Assembly: GCA_037382465.1 (NCBI GenBank)
Contig: JARRPX010000017.1
Location: forward strand, 22,907-86,906
Source of the DNA: Anaerolineales bacterium
Lineage (GTDB): Bacteria; Chloroflexota; Anaerolineae; Anaerolineales; E44-bin32
Length of the DNA: 64,000 nucleotides
Reading direction: 5' to 3'
Below are positions 34,846 to 43,568 of the stretch, in pieces (position 1 is the stretch's first letter; each line of letters starts with the position of its first letter). The notes beneath the pieces are model-generated. The model saw nothing but the letters and a program-made list of their open reading frames with translations. It was not told where the DNA came from and ran no database searches. Made by a program: the position numbers and the translations under genes.

Positions 34846-35955
34846 ATGCAACCCGGCGCCATAACCCCACCAACCTTCGAACCTCGCTGTCAAGCGACGA
34901 CGATCGGCAGTTTGCCCCACAAAGATGTCGAGCGAGGCACACGGCTCATGTTCGCCAGCACCCCGAGCATTCCCTCCTGGGTTCAATTTCCGCGGCGCGC
35001 CTTCCAAGAAAATATGATGGTCCAATTCACGGAAGGTCTGCCCGGCTTGGTCAAAGATGGGGACCGGGTATATTTCGACACGCAAGCCGCCGACTATACC
35101 GAGCAGCTCACGCTTTTTTACGATCGCTATCTCAAAGTGGTGGAAGCGGACGATTCAGACGCTCTGGCTCATTTTCGCATCTCGACGGAGTACGCCGCCG
35201 GGTTCGACGCCTTCCTGCGCCACTTACCCTCGGCTGTCGATTCGGCAATCATGCTCAAAGGACAAGTCACCGGCCCGTTCACACAGGGAATCAATCTGCT
35301 GGATGAAAATCGGCGCTGCGCATATTACGACGAGACTCTGCGCGATGTGATCGTCAAAACGGTGGCACTCAAAGCCAAATGGCAGCTCACGCAGCTCGGC
35401 AGGTTCCAAAAACCGCTCATCCTCTTCATCGACGAACCTTCGCTGCTCGGCTTCGGCTCCCAAACCTTCATCACCGTAAGCGAGGAAGACATCATCGGCG
35501 ACATCAACGAGGTGGTCGCCTGGATCCACGCACATGGCGCCCTCGCCGGTGTACACTGCGAGGAAGATACGGATTGGTCGCTGCTCATGGCAACGGACCT
35601 GGACATATTGGACTTCGACGCCTATGACCATCTGCGCGCGATGACACTCTATCCGGATGACCTGAACGAGTTTTTCGAACGAGGCGGTGTATTGGGTTGG
35701 GGCATCGTACCCACCCTGGATCCAGGAGCTGCTTCGACCGAAACCACCGAAACGCTTCTTGCTCGTTTCGAGGCAGGACTGGAGCGTTTCGAGAAGAAAG
35801 GTTTCGAACGTATGGCCCTTCTGTCTCGAGCCTTGATCACACCCAGCTGTGGCGCCGGAGGCGTACTCACCGAACCACTGGCCGAACGTGTCTTACAGAT
35901 CCTGCCGGAGTTTTCCCAAACGCTGCGAGAGCGTTATGGTCTGGAAGCAAAATGA
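34846..35955 (+). CDS. Core-MetE-like methionine synthase
   Basis: A 369-residue member of the UROD/MetE-like TIM-barrel family, corresponding only to the C-terminal catalytic half of MetE. Zinc ligands are visible: GVHCEEDTDW (His and Cys) and a late cysteine in ITPSCGAGG, with FIDEPSLLGFGSQ in between. It lacks the N-terminal half that binds folate polyglutamate. The short protein from Dehalococcoides (core-MetE) takes methyl from a methylated corrinoid Fe-S protein and makes methionine. Position after metK and the presence of the MetFV-Hdr operon make the same role likely here. Other MetE-like methyltransferases remain possible. Confidence 0.8.
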   Translation: MQPGAITPPTFEPRCQATTIGSLPHKDVERGTRLMFASTPSIPSWVQFPRRAFQENMMVQFTEGLPGLVKDGDRVYFDTQAADYTEQLTLFYDRYLKVVEADDSDALAHFRISTEYAAGFDAFLRHLPSAVDSAIMLKGQVTGPFTQGINLLDENRRCAYYDETLRDVIVKTVALKAKWQLTQLGRFQKPLILFIDEPSLLGFGSQTFITVSEEDIIGDINEVVAWIHAHGALAGVHCEEDTDWSLLMATDLDILDFDAYDHLRAMTLYPDDLNEFFERGGVLGWGIVPTLDPGAASTETTETLLARFEAGLERFEKKGFERMALLSRALITPSCGAGGVLTEPLAERVLQILPEFSQTLRERYGLEAK

Positions 35956-35973
35956 TAATGGATTAAATAAAAC

Positions 35974-36013
35974 GTGGGTTGGCGGCACTCGGGTGCAGAT
36001 GCCACCAACCCAC
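35974..36013. terminator. Long-stem terminator between core-MetE and the PKD gene
   Basis: GTGGGTTGGCGGCA pairs with TGCCACCAACCCAC over 14 positions with one C-A mismatch, around twelve bases. On the minus strand GTTTTATTT follows; on the plus strand only TCGTCTTT, so it serves mainly the PKD gene. Confidence 0.85.
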
Positions 36014-36046
36014 TCGTCTTTGGAGTTCGAGCAAACTCCGCAGTTG

Positions 36047-37537
36047 TCACTTGTTCTTCTGATAATATTTACGCACGCATCCCCAGTCGGAATTGCAGGT
36101 TCCTTTATACAAGGCCCAAACCGCATCTTCACCGATACCAAATTTACTCGCAATCTGTGCCGCCGTCCGCTGGTCCTTTTCATCCTGGCGTGGGGTTCGA
36201 TCCTGTTCACGGGCTTGTTTGCGATACTCCTTGATGCCCATGGCCAGAATCTCATCGGCGCTCATGTTCTCGTTGGCCAACTTATACGCCTGTTTGATAT
36301 CACCCCAGCCATTTCCGGCGTTGTACGCATCTAGCAGCGTTTCCCAATCGACACGCAGCTGATCGGCGGATTTTGCCGCATGGCGCACGTCGCTCAGACT
36401 AACGCCCTCAGCGAGATAGGCATCGAGGACCGACAGATCGACGCCTAATTCCTGCGCCGTGCGGTATAGTTGTCCGATCTCCCCGGGACTGGCGCCGGCA
36501 TCCAGACGTGCCAGCACGTCTTCAAAATCCGTATCGAAGCGAACCGCATAGCGTAACGCAGCACGGATATCCGCGTATTCATAATCTCCGCTCTTGACGA
36601 GTTCCAGCAGATCACCGATGCCGATCCCGTCTACCACATCTGCATAACGGTCGAGTTGAGCCAGCATTCCCCAACCTGTACCCTCCAGATGCCAATCGCG
36701 AATCTCCTCCCAGGTCAAACCTTCGATTGACTCTGCCAGCTTGATGGCATGGTTGAGGATGCCGAAACCCAATTGCGATCCCGTGAGGCCGCCGACGAAA
36801 ATATCGTAGATCTCTTCGCACGTATACAGCGTCTCGGCTTGGTCCGGAAAAAGCACGTTGATGCCGTCGGCGATTTTCTGGGCTGCCGGGTGACAGCTAC
36901 CCTCGCCATCCTCGTCTTCTTCCGGATCGTTGAGTAGAACGGGTAATGTGGCCGAGGCCGAGAGGCCGCAGGCATCGGTCACCTGGACTCGCACCACGAC
37001 CTTGCCGGGTTCGGAATAAACGTAGCTGGCAGCGCCGGGCGTATCCGGGTCACCAGGCTCATCGAGAACGCCGTCTCCGTTCAAATCCCATGCATAGGAA
37101 TACGGAGTCTCACCGCCCTCAACCTCCGCCAGGAAGGTGACCAATCCATCGCTCTCCGCGTTGAGCAGTGGCGGGAAGGGTTCGCTCGTCAAGTTCACAG
37201 AGGGTCCTTCAATCGAGACGACGCCGCCCGTCTGTTCACTCGCCGCGCCGTCCGTCACGCTGACGGACCAGACGTACTCGCCAGCCGCCAGGTAATCGTG
37301 AACGAGGACGTGAGGGAACTCGCTGATCCCTTCTTCTACAAGCAAGACGTCGTCTCCGAGGTTCCAGGTCAACTCGTATGCGGGTGAATCTCCGGGCGAG
37401 TCCACTACAAACTCGGCGCTCGAACAACTCACCGTCGTACCCACAACCAGTGGGGAATTTATCTGCGCGCCGGCGGCAGCCGTCGGCACCAGGAGCGTCG
37501 CCAATGCGATGTAAGTGAATAGTCGCGCTCGCGTCAT
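36047..37537 (-). CDS. Secreted PKD-domain protein
   Basis: A 496-residue exported protein with a signal peptide (LFTYIALATLLVPTAAAGAQ). Two PKD-type beta domains follow (about residues 27-110 and 113-205; the second has YSYAWDLNGDGVLDEPGD and SEPGKVVVRVQVTD). After an acidic linker come about 280 mostly helical residues. These include repeated turns with a leading hydrophobic and GxxWxxI/L pattern (LTWEEIRDWHLEGTGWG, GNGWGDIKQAYKLANENMS) and a C-terminal basic patch. No enzyme motif is seen. The gene is divergent from the ECF sigma gene and carries a matching ECF-type promoter, so it may be a surface or matrix protein under that sigma factor. Confidence 0.75.
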   Translation of the reverse strand: MTRARLFTYIALATLLVPTAAAGAQINSPLVVGTTVSCSSAEFVVDSPGDSPAYELTWNLGDDVLLVEEGISEFPHVLVHDYLAAGEYVWSVSVTDGAASEQTGGVVSIEGPSVNLTSEPFPPLLNAESDGLVTFLAEVEGGETPYSYAWDLNGDGVLDEPGDPDTPGAASYVYSEPGKVVVRVQVTDACGLSASATLPVLLNDPEEDEDGEGSCHPAAQKIADGINVLFPDQAETLYTCEEIYDIFVGGLTGSQLGFGILNHAIKLAESIEGLTWEEIRDWHLEGTGWGMLAQLDRYADVVDGIGIGDLLELVKSGDYEYADIRAALRYAVRFDTDFEDVLARLDAGASPGEIGQLYRTAQELGVDLSVLDAYLAEGVSLSDVRHAAKSADQLRVDWETLLDAYNAGNGWGDIKQAYKLANENMSADEILAMGIKEYRKQAREQDRTPRQDEKDQRTAAQIASKFGIGEDAVWALYKGTCNSDWGCVRKYYQKNK

Positions 37538-37632
37538 GATCGTATCCTCCGCATTGTTCGTGGTTTCGCCTTGCCGTTAAATATCTTGACACCAACAGGA
37601 CGTGTATAATCGATTCCGATTTCAATCTGGCT

Positions 37633-37658
37633 AACGTCCGGACGACGCCGTTGTTACT
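37633..37658 (-). promoter_or_regulatory. ECF-type promoter for the PKD gene
   Basis: On the minus strand AGTAAC (37653-37658), 16 bases, then CGTT (37633-37636). It has the same GTAAC - 16 - CGTT form as the site ahead of the sigma gene, and lies about 95 bp before the PKD start. Confidence 0.5.
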
Positions 37659-37696
37659 CGAGTGAACAAGGTACCATAGTCCTATAAAACTTTCGG

Positions 37697-37722
37697 TGTA
37701 ACAATTGCAGACACCTTACGTT
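37697..37722 (+). promoter_or_regulatory. ECF-type promoter for the sigma gene (autoregulation)
   Basis: TGTAAC (37697-37702), a 16-base spacer and CGTT (37719-37722). The expected transcript would start about ten bases before the GTG start, giving a nearly leaderless message. The GTAAC/CGTT form is typical of ECF promoters. Confidence 0.55.
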
Positions 37723-37738
37723 GTTATGAGTAGAACAA

Positions 37739-38284
37739 GTGCATCCATTATCCGATGACGCCCGCTTGATTTCTCTGGCGAAAGCCGGAGACATCGAGGC
37801 ATTTGGAGAGCTTTACACCCGCTATCTCGATCCAATTTTCCGGTACATCCGCACGCGGGTAAGCGAAGACCAGACAGCCGAGGATCTCACCGAAGAAGCC
37901 TTCCTGAGAGCGTTCAAGGCGCTGGGCAAGTACGAAGAGCGAGGTCTGCCATTTTCAGCGTATTTGTATCGGGTGACGAAGAACTTACTGGCGGACTACT
38001 ATCGAAAACACAAGGAGGAAACGGCGCTCGAAGATGCCCATCACGCACCTGCACCAGGCATCAACGCGGACGAAAAACTCATTCGAGCGGAAAGGTACAT
38101 CATGTTAGGTCGGGCGTACGCACAACTGCCAGATGATTATCAGGAGGTCATCCGCCTGCGCGTCATCCTCGGCATCTCCACTTCGGAGGCGGCAACGTGG
38201 ATGAACCGTAGCGAAGGCGCGCTTCGAGTTCTGCTTCACAGGGCGCTCAAAGCCTTACGCGAGCAAATGCTGAACGATGGATAA
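37739..38284 (+). CDS. ECF sigma factor
   Basis: A 181-residue extracytoplasmic-function sigma factor. Region 2 is AGDIEAFGELYTRYLDPIFRYIRTR with TAEDLTEEAFLRAFKAL, and region 4 is LPDDYQEVIRLRVILGISTSEAATWM with the recognition helix RSEGALRVLLHRALKAL. No region 1.1 or 3 is present, as expected. The start is GTG without a clear ribosome site, consistent with a near-leaderless transcript. It overlaps the DUF5667 gene by eight bases. Confidence 0.93.
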   Translation: MHPLSDDARLISLAKAGDIEAFGELYTRYLDPIFRYIRTRVSEDQTAEDLTEEAFLRAFKALGKYEERGLPFSAYLYRVTKNLLADYYRKHKEETALEDAHHAPAPGINADEKLIRAERYIMLGRAYAQLPDDYQEVIRLRVILGISTSEAATWMNRSEGALRVLLHRALKALREQMLNDG

Positions 38285-39233
38285 AAAACCGAGTTTGCGT
38301 ACCGAGGAAATTTTAGACGATTGCATCACCCGCCTTCAAAACGGCGATGATGGCATAAAAGCCTTGCGGCGCGATTTCCCGCAACAAGCTCAGGAACTGG
38401 CTCCCCTGGCGGAGATCGCTCGCCAGATGCAATCGGTTTTTCATGCGCCTGCAGCCAGCGCCGATTTCGCACACAATTCCAAAATCCGGCTGCTCAATCG
38501 CCTCCGCGCCGCTCAGACACCTACGACGGCGGCCAAACGACGGATGCCCGCAGTTAAGCGACTATCGTGGCGCCCGGCCCGCGCGATCGCAACGTTGGTA
38601 ATCACATTCGCACTTCTACTCACCTCCACGGGCGTTGCCCGAGCTTCGAGCGACGCCCTGCCCGGAGATGTGCTCTACCCCGTTAAACGCGGGGTGGAAG
38701 AAATCCGCCTCGCCATTACCTTCAGCGAAAGCGGTGACGCCGAACTACTGAATGACTTCACGACCGAACGAGTGGACGAAATCGAAGCGCTCATTCTTAC
38801 CGGCCGTGACGAGTACCTCGACGAGGCTCTCGAGGATTACGAAGTCATGCTCGATCGGCTCGTCACACAGGTCACACAGTTGTCCCAAAGCGAAGATCAG
38901 AAATCACTCGACCGTCTCGCCCTCAGCCTTTTGCATCAAGTTGAGGTCCTCGAACGTGTGAAAGCCAACGCACCGGATGACGTTCAAGTGAAGATGGAAG
39001 AAGTCAAAGAACAGACGCAGCACGGAAAGGATGTTGTCGAGACTATTCGTCAGGGCGGAGATCCAAGCGATCTGGCGCCCGGCCAGGTAAAGAAACAGAC
39101 TCCCCAATCCGATTCAAGCGAGGAAGACCACGTCCCGGGTAAGACGAAAACCCCGAAACCGAAAGAGAAGAAAACACCCGGCCCGCCACCGTGGGCGAAT
39201 CCGGGCGGCCAGGATAAAAAGGACGAAGATTAG
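38277..39233 (+). CDS. DUF5667 membrane protein, probable ECF partner/anti-sigma
   Basis: A 318-residue protein with a cytoplasmic N-terminal part (about 100 residues, basic near the end), one membrane span (AIATLVITFALLLTSTGVA) and an external DUF5667 domain with LPGDVLYPVKRGVEEIRLAI at its start. The rest is helical (TQVTQLSQSEDQKSLDRLAL) with a Pro/Lys-rich tail PKPKEKKTPGPPPWANPGG. In Chloroflexi such proteins routinely follow an ECF sigma gene, which suggests an anti-sigma or sensor role. That role is inferred, as no classic zinc anti-sigma motif is seen. Confidence 0.8.
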   Translation: MDKKPSLRTEEILDDCITRLQNGDDGIKALRRDFPQQAQELAPLAEIARQMQSVFHAPAASADFAHNSKIRLLNRLRAAQTPTTAAKRRMPAVKRLSWRPARAIATLVITFALLLTSTGVARASSDALPGDVLYPVKRGVEEIRLAITFSESGDAELLNDFTTERVDEIEALILTGRDEYLDEALEDYEVMLDRLVTQVTQLSQSEDQKSLDRLALSLLHQVEVLERVKANAPDDVQVKMEEVKEQTQHGKDVVETIRQGGDPSDLAPGQVKKQTPQSDSSEEDHVPGKTKTPKPKEKKTPGPPPWANPGGQDKKDED

Positions 39234-39280
39234 CCTTAAGTCGGGCAGATCGACCGCAGCAAGCTCATATTCCCAGCCGA

Positions 39281-39895
39281 TCAAGTGCGCATCAACAAAC
39301 GCAAACCAAGACCAACGACAACCAGGTTGCCCGCCAGACTCAACGCGAGACGGATGCGGTCTGAAATTCCCTTTCGTAATATCGCCCCGATGAACGCCAA
39401 CAAGCTTTGCCATGAGAAGGATGCAAATCCGGCGCCAAGCACGAACACCGTTCGCTCCAGGATCGTGCTGGAATCCCCCAGCGTGCCGCCGAGGATCAGC
39501 GCACTGAAATAAACGACGGTCAACGGATTGAGCGCCGTAAGCAGCAAGAATTGCACGTAGAGTTTCCAGTATCCGGCCTCGGGATTCGCATTCTCGATCG
39601 GATCTGCGATCCGCAGAGAACGCCGCATGCCGAAAATCCCCAGCCCTACCAGCAGGATCGAGCTTGCGAGACGTACCGGGTCTGCGTATGGTTCCAGAAA
39701 AGTGGCCAACACACTCCCCACTGCAGCAGCCAGTGCGGCGAAGAGAAAATCGACCGTCGCAGCGCCGCTTCCGGCGACGAAACCTGCAGTAAATCCCTTG
39801 CGCAGTGTCGTTTCCACAATCAAAAGAGAGATGGCGCCAACCGGAATGGCAATGCCGTATCCGGCCAACAAACCCTCAACCAAAATTGTAGTCAT
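39281..39895 (-). CDS. LysE family amino-acid exporter
   Basis: A 204-residue protein with five to six membrane spans. It has the LysE-type start GLLAGYGIAIPVGAISLLIV (Gly/Pro in span 1), GFTAGFVAGSGAATVDFLFA, and FLLLTALNPLTVVYFSALIL with the NP motif in span 4. These match the ArgO/RhtB superfamily. The exported compound cannot be predicted. It is a single gene, convergent with the DUF5667 gene. Confidence 0.88.
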   Translation of the reverse strand: MTTILVEGLLAGYGIAIPVGAISLLIVETTLRKGFTAGFVAGSGAATVDFLFAALAAAVGSVLATFLEPYADPVRLASSILLVGLGIFGMRRSLRIADPIENANPEAGYWKLYVQFLLLTALNPLTVVYFSALILGGTLGDSSTILERTVFVLGAGFASFSWQSLLAFIGAILRKGISDRIRLALSLAGNLVVVGLGLRLLMRT

Positions 39896-39947
39896 CTTCC
39901 TTCAGCATTCCGTTCTTCGATGTTCGAGCGTGGAAGATTTCACGTCA

Positions 39948-41276
39948 TCAGTCGGCTGCTGCTCCGACGAGATCGTAGGGCATGGCGCTGTCGATTCTCA
40001 CGGGCAGCATTTCACCCAGCGGATGCTCGCCGTCGATGATCACCAAACCATCGATCTCGGGTGCATCCCGGAACGACCGGCCCAATGTGATGCCGTCTCC
40101 AACACCTTCCGTCAAAACCGGAAGGATGCGCCCGACGAAGGTTTGATTTTTCTCCAGGGAGATCTGTTGCTGCAGAAGCATCAAACGACGCTGCCGCTCG
40201 ACTTTCACCTCTGACGAAATCGGATCTCCCAGCGCTTCACTCTCCGTCCCCACTTCCGGAGAAAAAGTAAAAACGCCCACCCGATCGAAGCGAACCTCCG
40301 AGACGAAATCCAGCAGAGTCTCGAACGCCTGCTCCGTTTCGTTGGGATAGCCCACGATGAACGTGGAGCGCAAAGCCACATCCGGCACAGCGCTTCGTAA
40401 TTTCTCCAGCGTACGATGCACCCACTCGAGGTTCGCCGGTCGCCGCATACGCCGCAGCACCTCGGGATGCGCGTGCTGCAGCGGCATGTCGATGTAGGGG
40501 ACGATCTGGGGATTCCCGGCGATCACCTCGATCAGGCGATCTGTCACGCAACCAGGATAAGCGTAGAGAATGCGCAGCCAATCGATATTCGGGACCGCCT
40601 TCACCAGGTCCTCGATCAACACAGCCAACCCGTCCTGGATGCCCAAATCATGTCCGTAATCCGTCGTGTCCTGCGCAATGAGATTGATTTCCCGCACGCC
40701 GCGATCCTGTAAAAGTCTTGCATCGGCGAGAATCCGTTCGGGCGGCCGGCTCACGGCCGTTCCCTTGATCAAAGGAATGGCACAGAACGCACATGGACGT
40801 CGGCATCCATCGGCGATCTTCAGGTATGCGCTTGCACCCTGAACCGCCGTGCGCGGGACGGCTAGGTCCTCGTCACCGACTTCAGTTTCTTCAGGGAGAT
40901 AGAAGATGGTTTGGGGTGTCTTTCGATTCCGCAGCACTTCGACGAGCTGCACGATGTCCATCCAGCGCCGGGTTCCAATCAATCCATCGATGCCCGGCAC
41001 CTGCTGAGCGACCGCTGCGCCAAACCGCTGGGTGAGACAACCGGCAGCGATCAGCATTTGCCCGGGTTGTTTGAGATTTGTGAGACGTTGGAGTTCGGCG
41101 AGTGATTCTTCGCGCGCCGCATCGATGAAACCGCACGTATTGACGATTATCACGTCCGCGTCCGCCACGCCGTTCGCGGCCTGACAACCCTCGCAGGCGA
41201 GCAAGGCAGCCATAGATTCAGAATCGACGCTGTTTTTCGCACATCCCAGCGATACGAGATGGAAACGCAGCTTCAC
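39948..41276 (-). CDS. rimO: Ribosomal protein S12 methylthiotransferase RimO
   Basis: RimO adds a methylthio group to the conserved Asp of ribosomal protein S12. The 442 residues include the UPF0004 domain (LVSLGCAKNSVDSE, VNTCGFIDAAREES, AAGCLTQRFG) with three cysteines for the auxiliary cluster. The radical-SAM motif is KIADGCRRPCAFCAIP (Cx3Cx2C). The FSPEVGTESEALGD block leads into the C-terminal TRAM domain. I placed the start at GTG of VKLRFHLVSLG, whose first base overlaps the stop of the RodZ-like gene, which suggests coupling. Confidence 0.95.
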   Translation of the reverse strand: MKLRFHLVSLGCAKNSVDSESMAALLACEGCQAANGVADADVIIVNTCGFIDAAREESLAELQRLTNLKQPGQMLIAAGCLTQRFGAAVAQQVPGIDGLIGTRRWMDIVQLVEVLRNRKTPQTIFYLPEETEVGDEDLAVPRTAVQGASAYLKIADGCRRPCAFCAIPLIKGTAVSRPPERILADARLLQDRGVREINLIAQDTTDYGHDLGIQDGLAVLIEDLVKAVPNIDWLRILYAYPGCVTDRLIEVIAGNPQIVPYIDMPLQHAHPEVLRRMRRPANLEWVHRTLEKLRSAVPDVALRSTFIVGYPNETEQAFETLLDFVSEVRFDRVGVFTFSPEVGTESEALGDPISSEVKVERQRRLMLLQQQISLEKNQTFVGRILPVLTEGVGDGITLGRSFRDAPEIDGLVIIDGEHPLGEMLPVRIDSAMPYDLVGAAAD

Positions 41277-42208
41277 TATTCCGCCTCGGGAGTTTGCTGC
41301 GAGGTCGGCGACGTCGCCGGGGTGTCCGTGGCAGGAGGCGACGCCGTGGGAGTTTGAGTCTGCGTGGGCGTCGGGGTGAGAACCCCGTCCAGGGTCCAAA
41401 TCCTGATCACAATTTGGCCCACGTCCCCCATCGTTCCTTGATCCTGCCCGTTGTAATAGATGCGCACACCAGCACCGTTGCCGGTCGTGACTTCGACAGA
41501 TTCCAGGCCGTTGAAGGTTTGCTCTTCCCCGGGCAGCATTCGTCCACTGAAAGTTTCTTCACCGTCCACCAACACACGCACCCAGGCACGCTGCTTTGCC
41601 GAAATTCTAAGATTCACTTCGCTGTTCAGTCCCAGGACGAGAGGCTGTGTGGGCGCCTCGACCTCCGTTTCGGGCGTCGTCTCGCCTGGACTGGCGGGAA
41701 TCAACGTGGATTGTGCCGTCGCTGTGTGCGTTATCGTGGGCGTTTCGCTGGGAATGAAAAACGTCATGGCTTCATCGGTCGCCTGCGCGCCCTGGCGGAG
41801 GGATTGCATCAGGCGGCTGCTGCCCCAGATCAAGACCGCGATGACGGCCAGGATGATCGTGGCTGTGATAAAGAGGTCGAAAGACAACCAGCGCGGCCTG
41901 CGGGAGTGGATCTGCACGGACGGCCCGCTGCGTGCTTCAATTTGCGCCACCGGATTTTTCAATTTCGGACGACGGGATTGGAGTTTCTCCGCGTATTCGA
42001 GCAAGATTTCGTCTGAATCCAGCCCGAGAAAATCCGCGTAATTTCCGAGGAACCCGCGCACCTGCACGGGCGACGGCAACGAATCGATGTCTCCCCGTTC
42101 GAGAGCCGCCAAATGATATGTGCGAATGCGAGTTGCTTGCTCGACCTCTTCTAACGTAATACCGAGGCGCTCACGAGTTTCTCGCAGTCTCTGACCAATC
42201 TCCTTCAT
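41276..42208 (-). CDS. RodZ-like HTH membrane protein
   Basis: A 310-residue protein. The N-terminal Xre-type helix-turn-helix (LRETRERLGITLEEVEQAT) of HTH_25 type comes first, then VRGFLGNYADFLGLD. A single span lies near residue 110-130 (LFITATIILAVIAVLIWG), followed by a Thr/Pro-rich linker and a DUF4115 beta domain (VNLRISAKQRAWVRVLVDGEE). This is the RodZ layout linking MreB to the periplasm. The tail is extremely Thr/Pro-rich (TPTPTQTQTPTASPP). The overlap with rimO is typical of this pair in several bacteria. Confidence 0.88.
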   Translation of the reverse strand: MKEIGQRLRETRERLGITLEEVEQATRIRTYHLAALERGDIDSLPSPVQVRGFLGNYADFLGLDSDEILLEYAEKLQSRRPKLKNPVAQIEARSGPSVQIHSRRPRWLSFDLFITATIILAVIAVLIWGSSRLMQSLRQGAQATDEAMTFFIPSETPTITHTATAQSTLIPASPGETTPETEVEAPTQPLVLGLNSEVNLRISAKQRAWVRVLVDGEETFSGRMLPGEEQTFNGLESVEVTTGNGAGVRIYYNGQDQGTMGDVGQIVIRIWTLDGVLTPTPTQTQTPTASPPATDTPATSPTSQQTPEAE

Positions 42209-42230
42209 ATCCGCCTGGGATTAAACAATA

Positions 42231-42268
42231 CCACCAACTGTGGAGCGGATGGCCGCTCGCGTTGGTGG
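42231..42268 (-). terminator. Two-tier hairpin between rplI and the RodZ-like gene
   Basis: The outer helix CCACCAAC/GTTGGTGG (42231-42238, 42261-42268) encloses GAGCGG/CCGCTC (42243-42248, 42253-42258). A short T-rich stretch TATTGTTT follows on the minus strand. It probably terminates rplI or attenuates read-through into rodZ-rimO. Confidence 0.6.
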
Positions 42269-42284
42269 CATTCGAACGAACCGA

Positions 42285-42929
42285 TTAAGATTTCTCGTCG
42301 CTGGCCGCCTCGGCGGGTTCGCCTTCCGCATTCAGACCCTCTTCAGTCTGCGCTTCGGCGAGTTCCGCTTCGGCCTCCATCGCGTGTTCTTCGGTCTCGA
42401 GTTCAGCCTTCAATTCCGCAAATGCTTCGACCGGCTCCTCAGGAATACCTTCCTCGGTCAACTCGTAGGCTGATTCGGGCGGTTCATCTTCACGATGCAC
42501 CACGACCTTGATCTGCGGCACCAGATCGACCGTCAGGCGAATGTCCACGTCGTGAACGCCGAGGGTCTTAATGGGTTGGCTGTCGATCTGTCTACGATCG
42601 ATCGTCACCTTGGAGGTTTCTTCTATCGCCTCAGCGATCATCGCCGTCGTGACCGAACCATACAGCCTGCCCATCTCTCCGGCCTTAACCGGGAAGAACA
42701 GTTCCAGCCCTTCCAGCACTTCGGCGACCGAACCCAATTCCTGATTGAGGCGTGCCCTTTCCTCGGTCGCTTTCTCGCGAATCCGCTCGGCCTGCTTCAA
42801 CATTCCCGGCGTGGCCAACGCGGCCAGTCCCTGCGGAAGCAGGTAGTTTCGCCCATACCCGTCGGCCACTTTCTTGATGTCACCGGCACGACCTAATTTA
42901 TAAACGTCTTTCAGGAGAAGTACTTTCAT
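42285..42929 (-). CDS. rplI: Ribosomal protein L9 with long acidic tail
   Basis: L9 binds 23S rRNA near the L1 arm. The N-terminal domain is canonical ([34 protein letters not shown]), followed by the long connecting helix and the C-terminal domain, with [16 protein letters not shown] and [10 protein letters not shown]. After about residue 150, where most L9 proteins end, there are some 64 extra residues rich in Glu and Ala ([18 protein letters not shown]). Not in an r-protein operon here, so expression is probably separate. Confidence 0.95.
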   Translation of the reverse strand: MKVLLLKDVYKLGRAGDIKKVADGYGRNYLLPQGLAALATPGMLKQAERIREKATEERARLNQELGSVAEVLEGLELFFPVKAGEMGRLYGSVTTAMIAEAIEETSKVTIDRRQIDSQPIKTLGVHDVDIRLTVDLVPQIKVVVHREDEPPESAYELTEEGIPEEPVEAFAELKAELETEEHAMEAEAELAEAQTEEGLNAEGEPAEAASDEKS

Positions 42930-42957
42930 GATTATCCAAGCCCTTTCTAGAAAATTT

Positions 42958-42977
42958 GAGCGCCTCAGCGGGCGCTC
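42958..42977 (-). terminator. Hairpin upstream of rplI
   Basis: GAGCGCC pairs with GGCGCTC around six bases, followed on the minus strand by AAATTTTCT. It is either the terminator of the GNAT/slipin transcript or a leader structure of rplI, whose start is 29 bp away. Confidence 0.5.
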
Positions 42978-43073
42978 GAGGGCGAAGGGTACAACGCCCT
43001 GGCCAACGAATTCTACCAGAGCCTGCTGCTCCGGTCAAAGTGTAAAACAGGCCGTTTCGGCAGCTCTCTTGAA

Positions 43074-43484
43074 CTAATTTCCCTCCGGGCTTTTTTGCGC
43101 GCTGGTGTTCTTCTCCATTACGATACCGTCCTCACCGTCGGCATAATAGCGCGACCAGACATCGACTTCGACGTATCCGCAGCGTCGATACAGGCTCTTC
43201 GCCGCCTCGTTGGAGTTGCGCAGAGTCAAACGCATGCGCGGCATGCCGAGTTGCTGCTCGCAGGCGATTAACAAACTGCGCCCGATGCCCTGGCGCCGAA
43301 AGTCGGGATGGACCCCGATCGAGGCGATCCAACCCAGACTTTCTCTCCGCCGCCTGTCTCCGATCACGAAACCGATCGGACGATCTTCGGACACCGCCTT
43401 GAGGCGAACGATCTCCGGAAACGTAAGCGCCGCCAGACAATCGATCCAGGGCCAGGCATCGCGGCCAAAACAGGCTTTCTCCAA
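43074..43484 (-). CDS. GNAT acetyltransferase (RimI-like), start uncertain
   Basis: An acetyltransferase of the GNAT fold. The acetyl-CoA loop is SIGVHPDFRRQGIGRSLL and the last helix is NEAAKSLYRRCGYVEVDVWSRYY. Protein N-alpha or small-molecule acetylation is possible. The first usual start codon (TTG at 43484) lies inside what looks like the first helix: the residues just before it, ATWRDLSTFIS, in the same frame, fit the family N-terminus. The frame is open back to the slipin stop at 43571, with only ACG or CTG available there after AAGGAG. A non-AUG start or coupling to slipin is therefore possible. Confidence 0.8.
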   Translation of the reverse strand: MEKACFGRDAWPWIDCLAALTFPEIVRLKAVSEDRPIGFVIGDRRRRESLGWIASIGVHPDFRRQGIGRSLLIACEQQLGMPRMRLTLRNSNEAAKSLYRRCGYVEVDVWSRYYADGEDGIVMEKNTSAQKSPEGN

Positions 43485-43568
43485 AGAGATGAAGGTGGAG
43501 AGATCGCGCCAGGTCGCTTGCTCGATGAGCGCCCCGGATCGAGTTGTCGTTTCCTCACCCAGCGTCGT

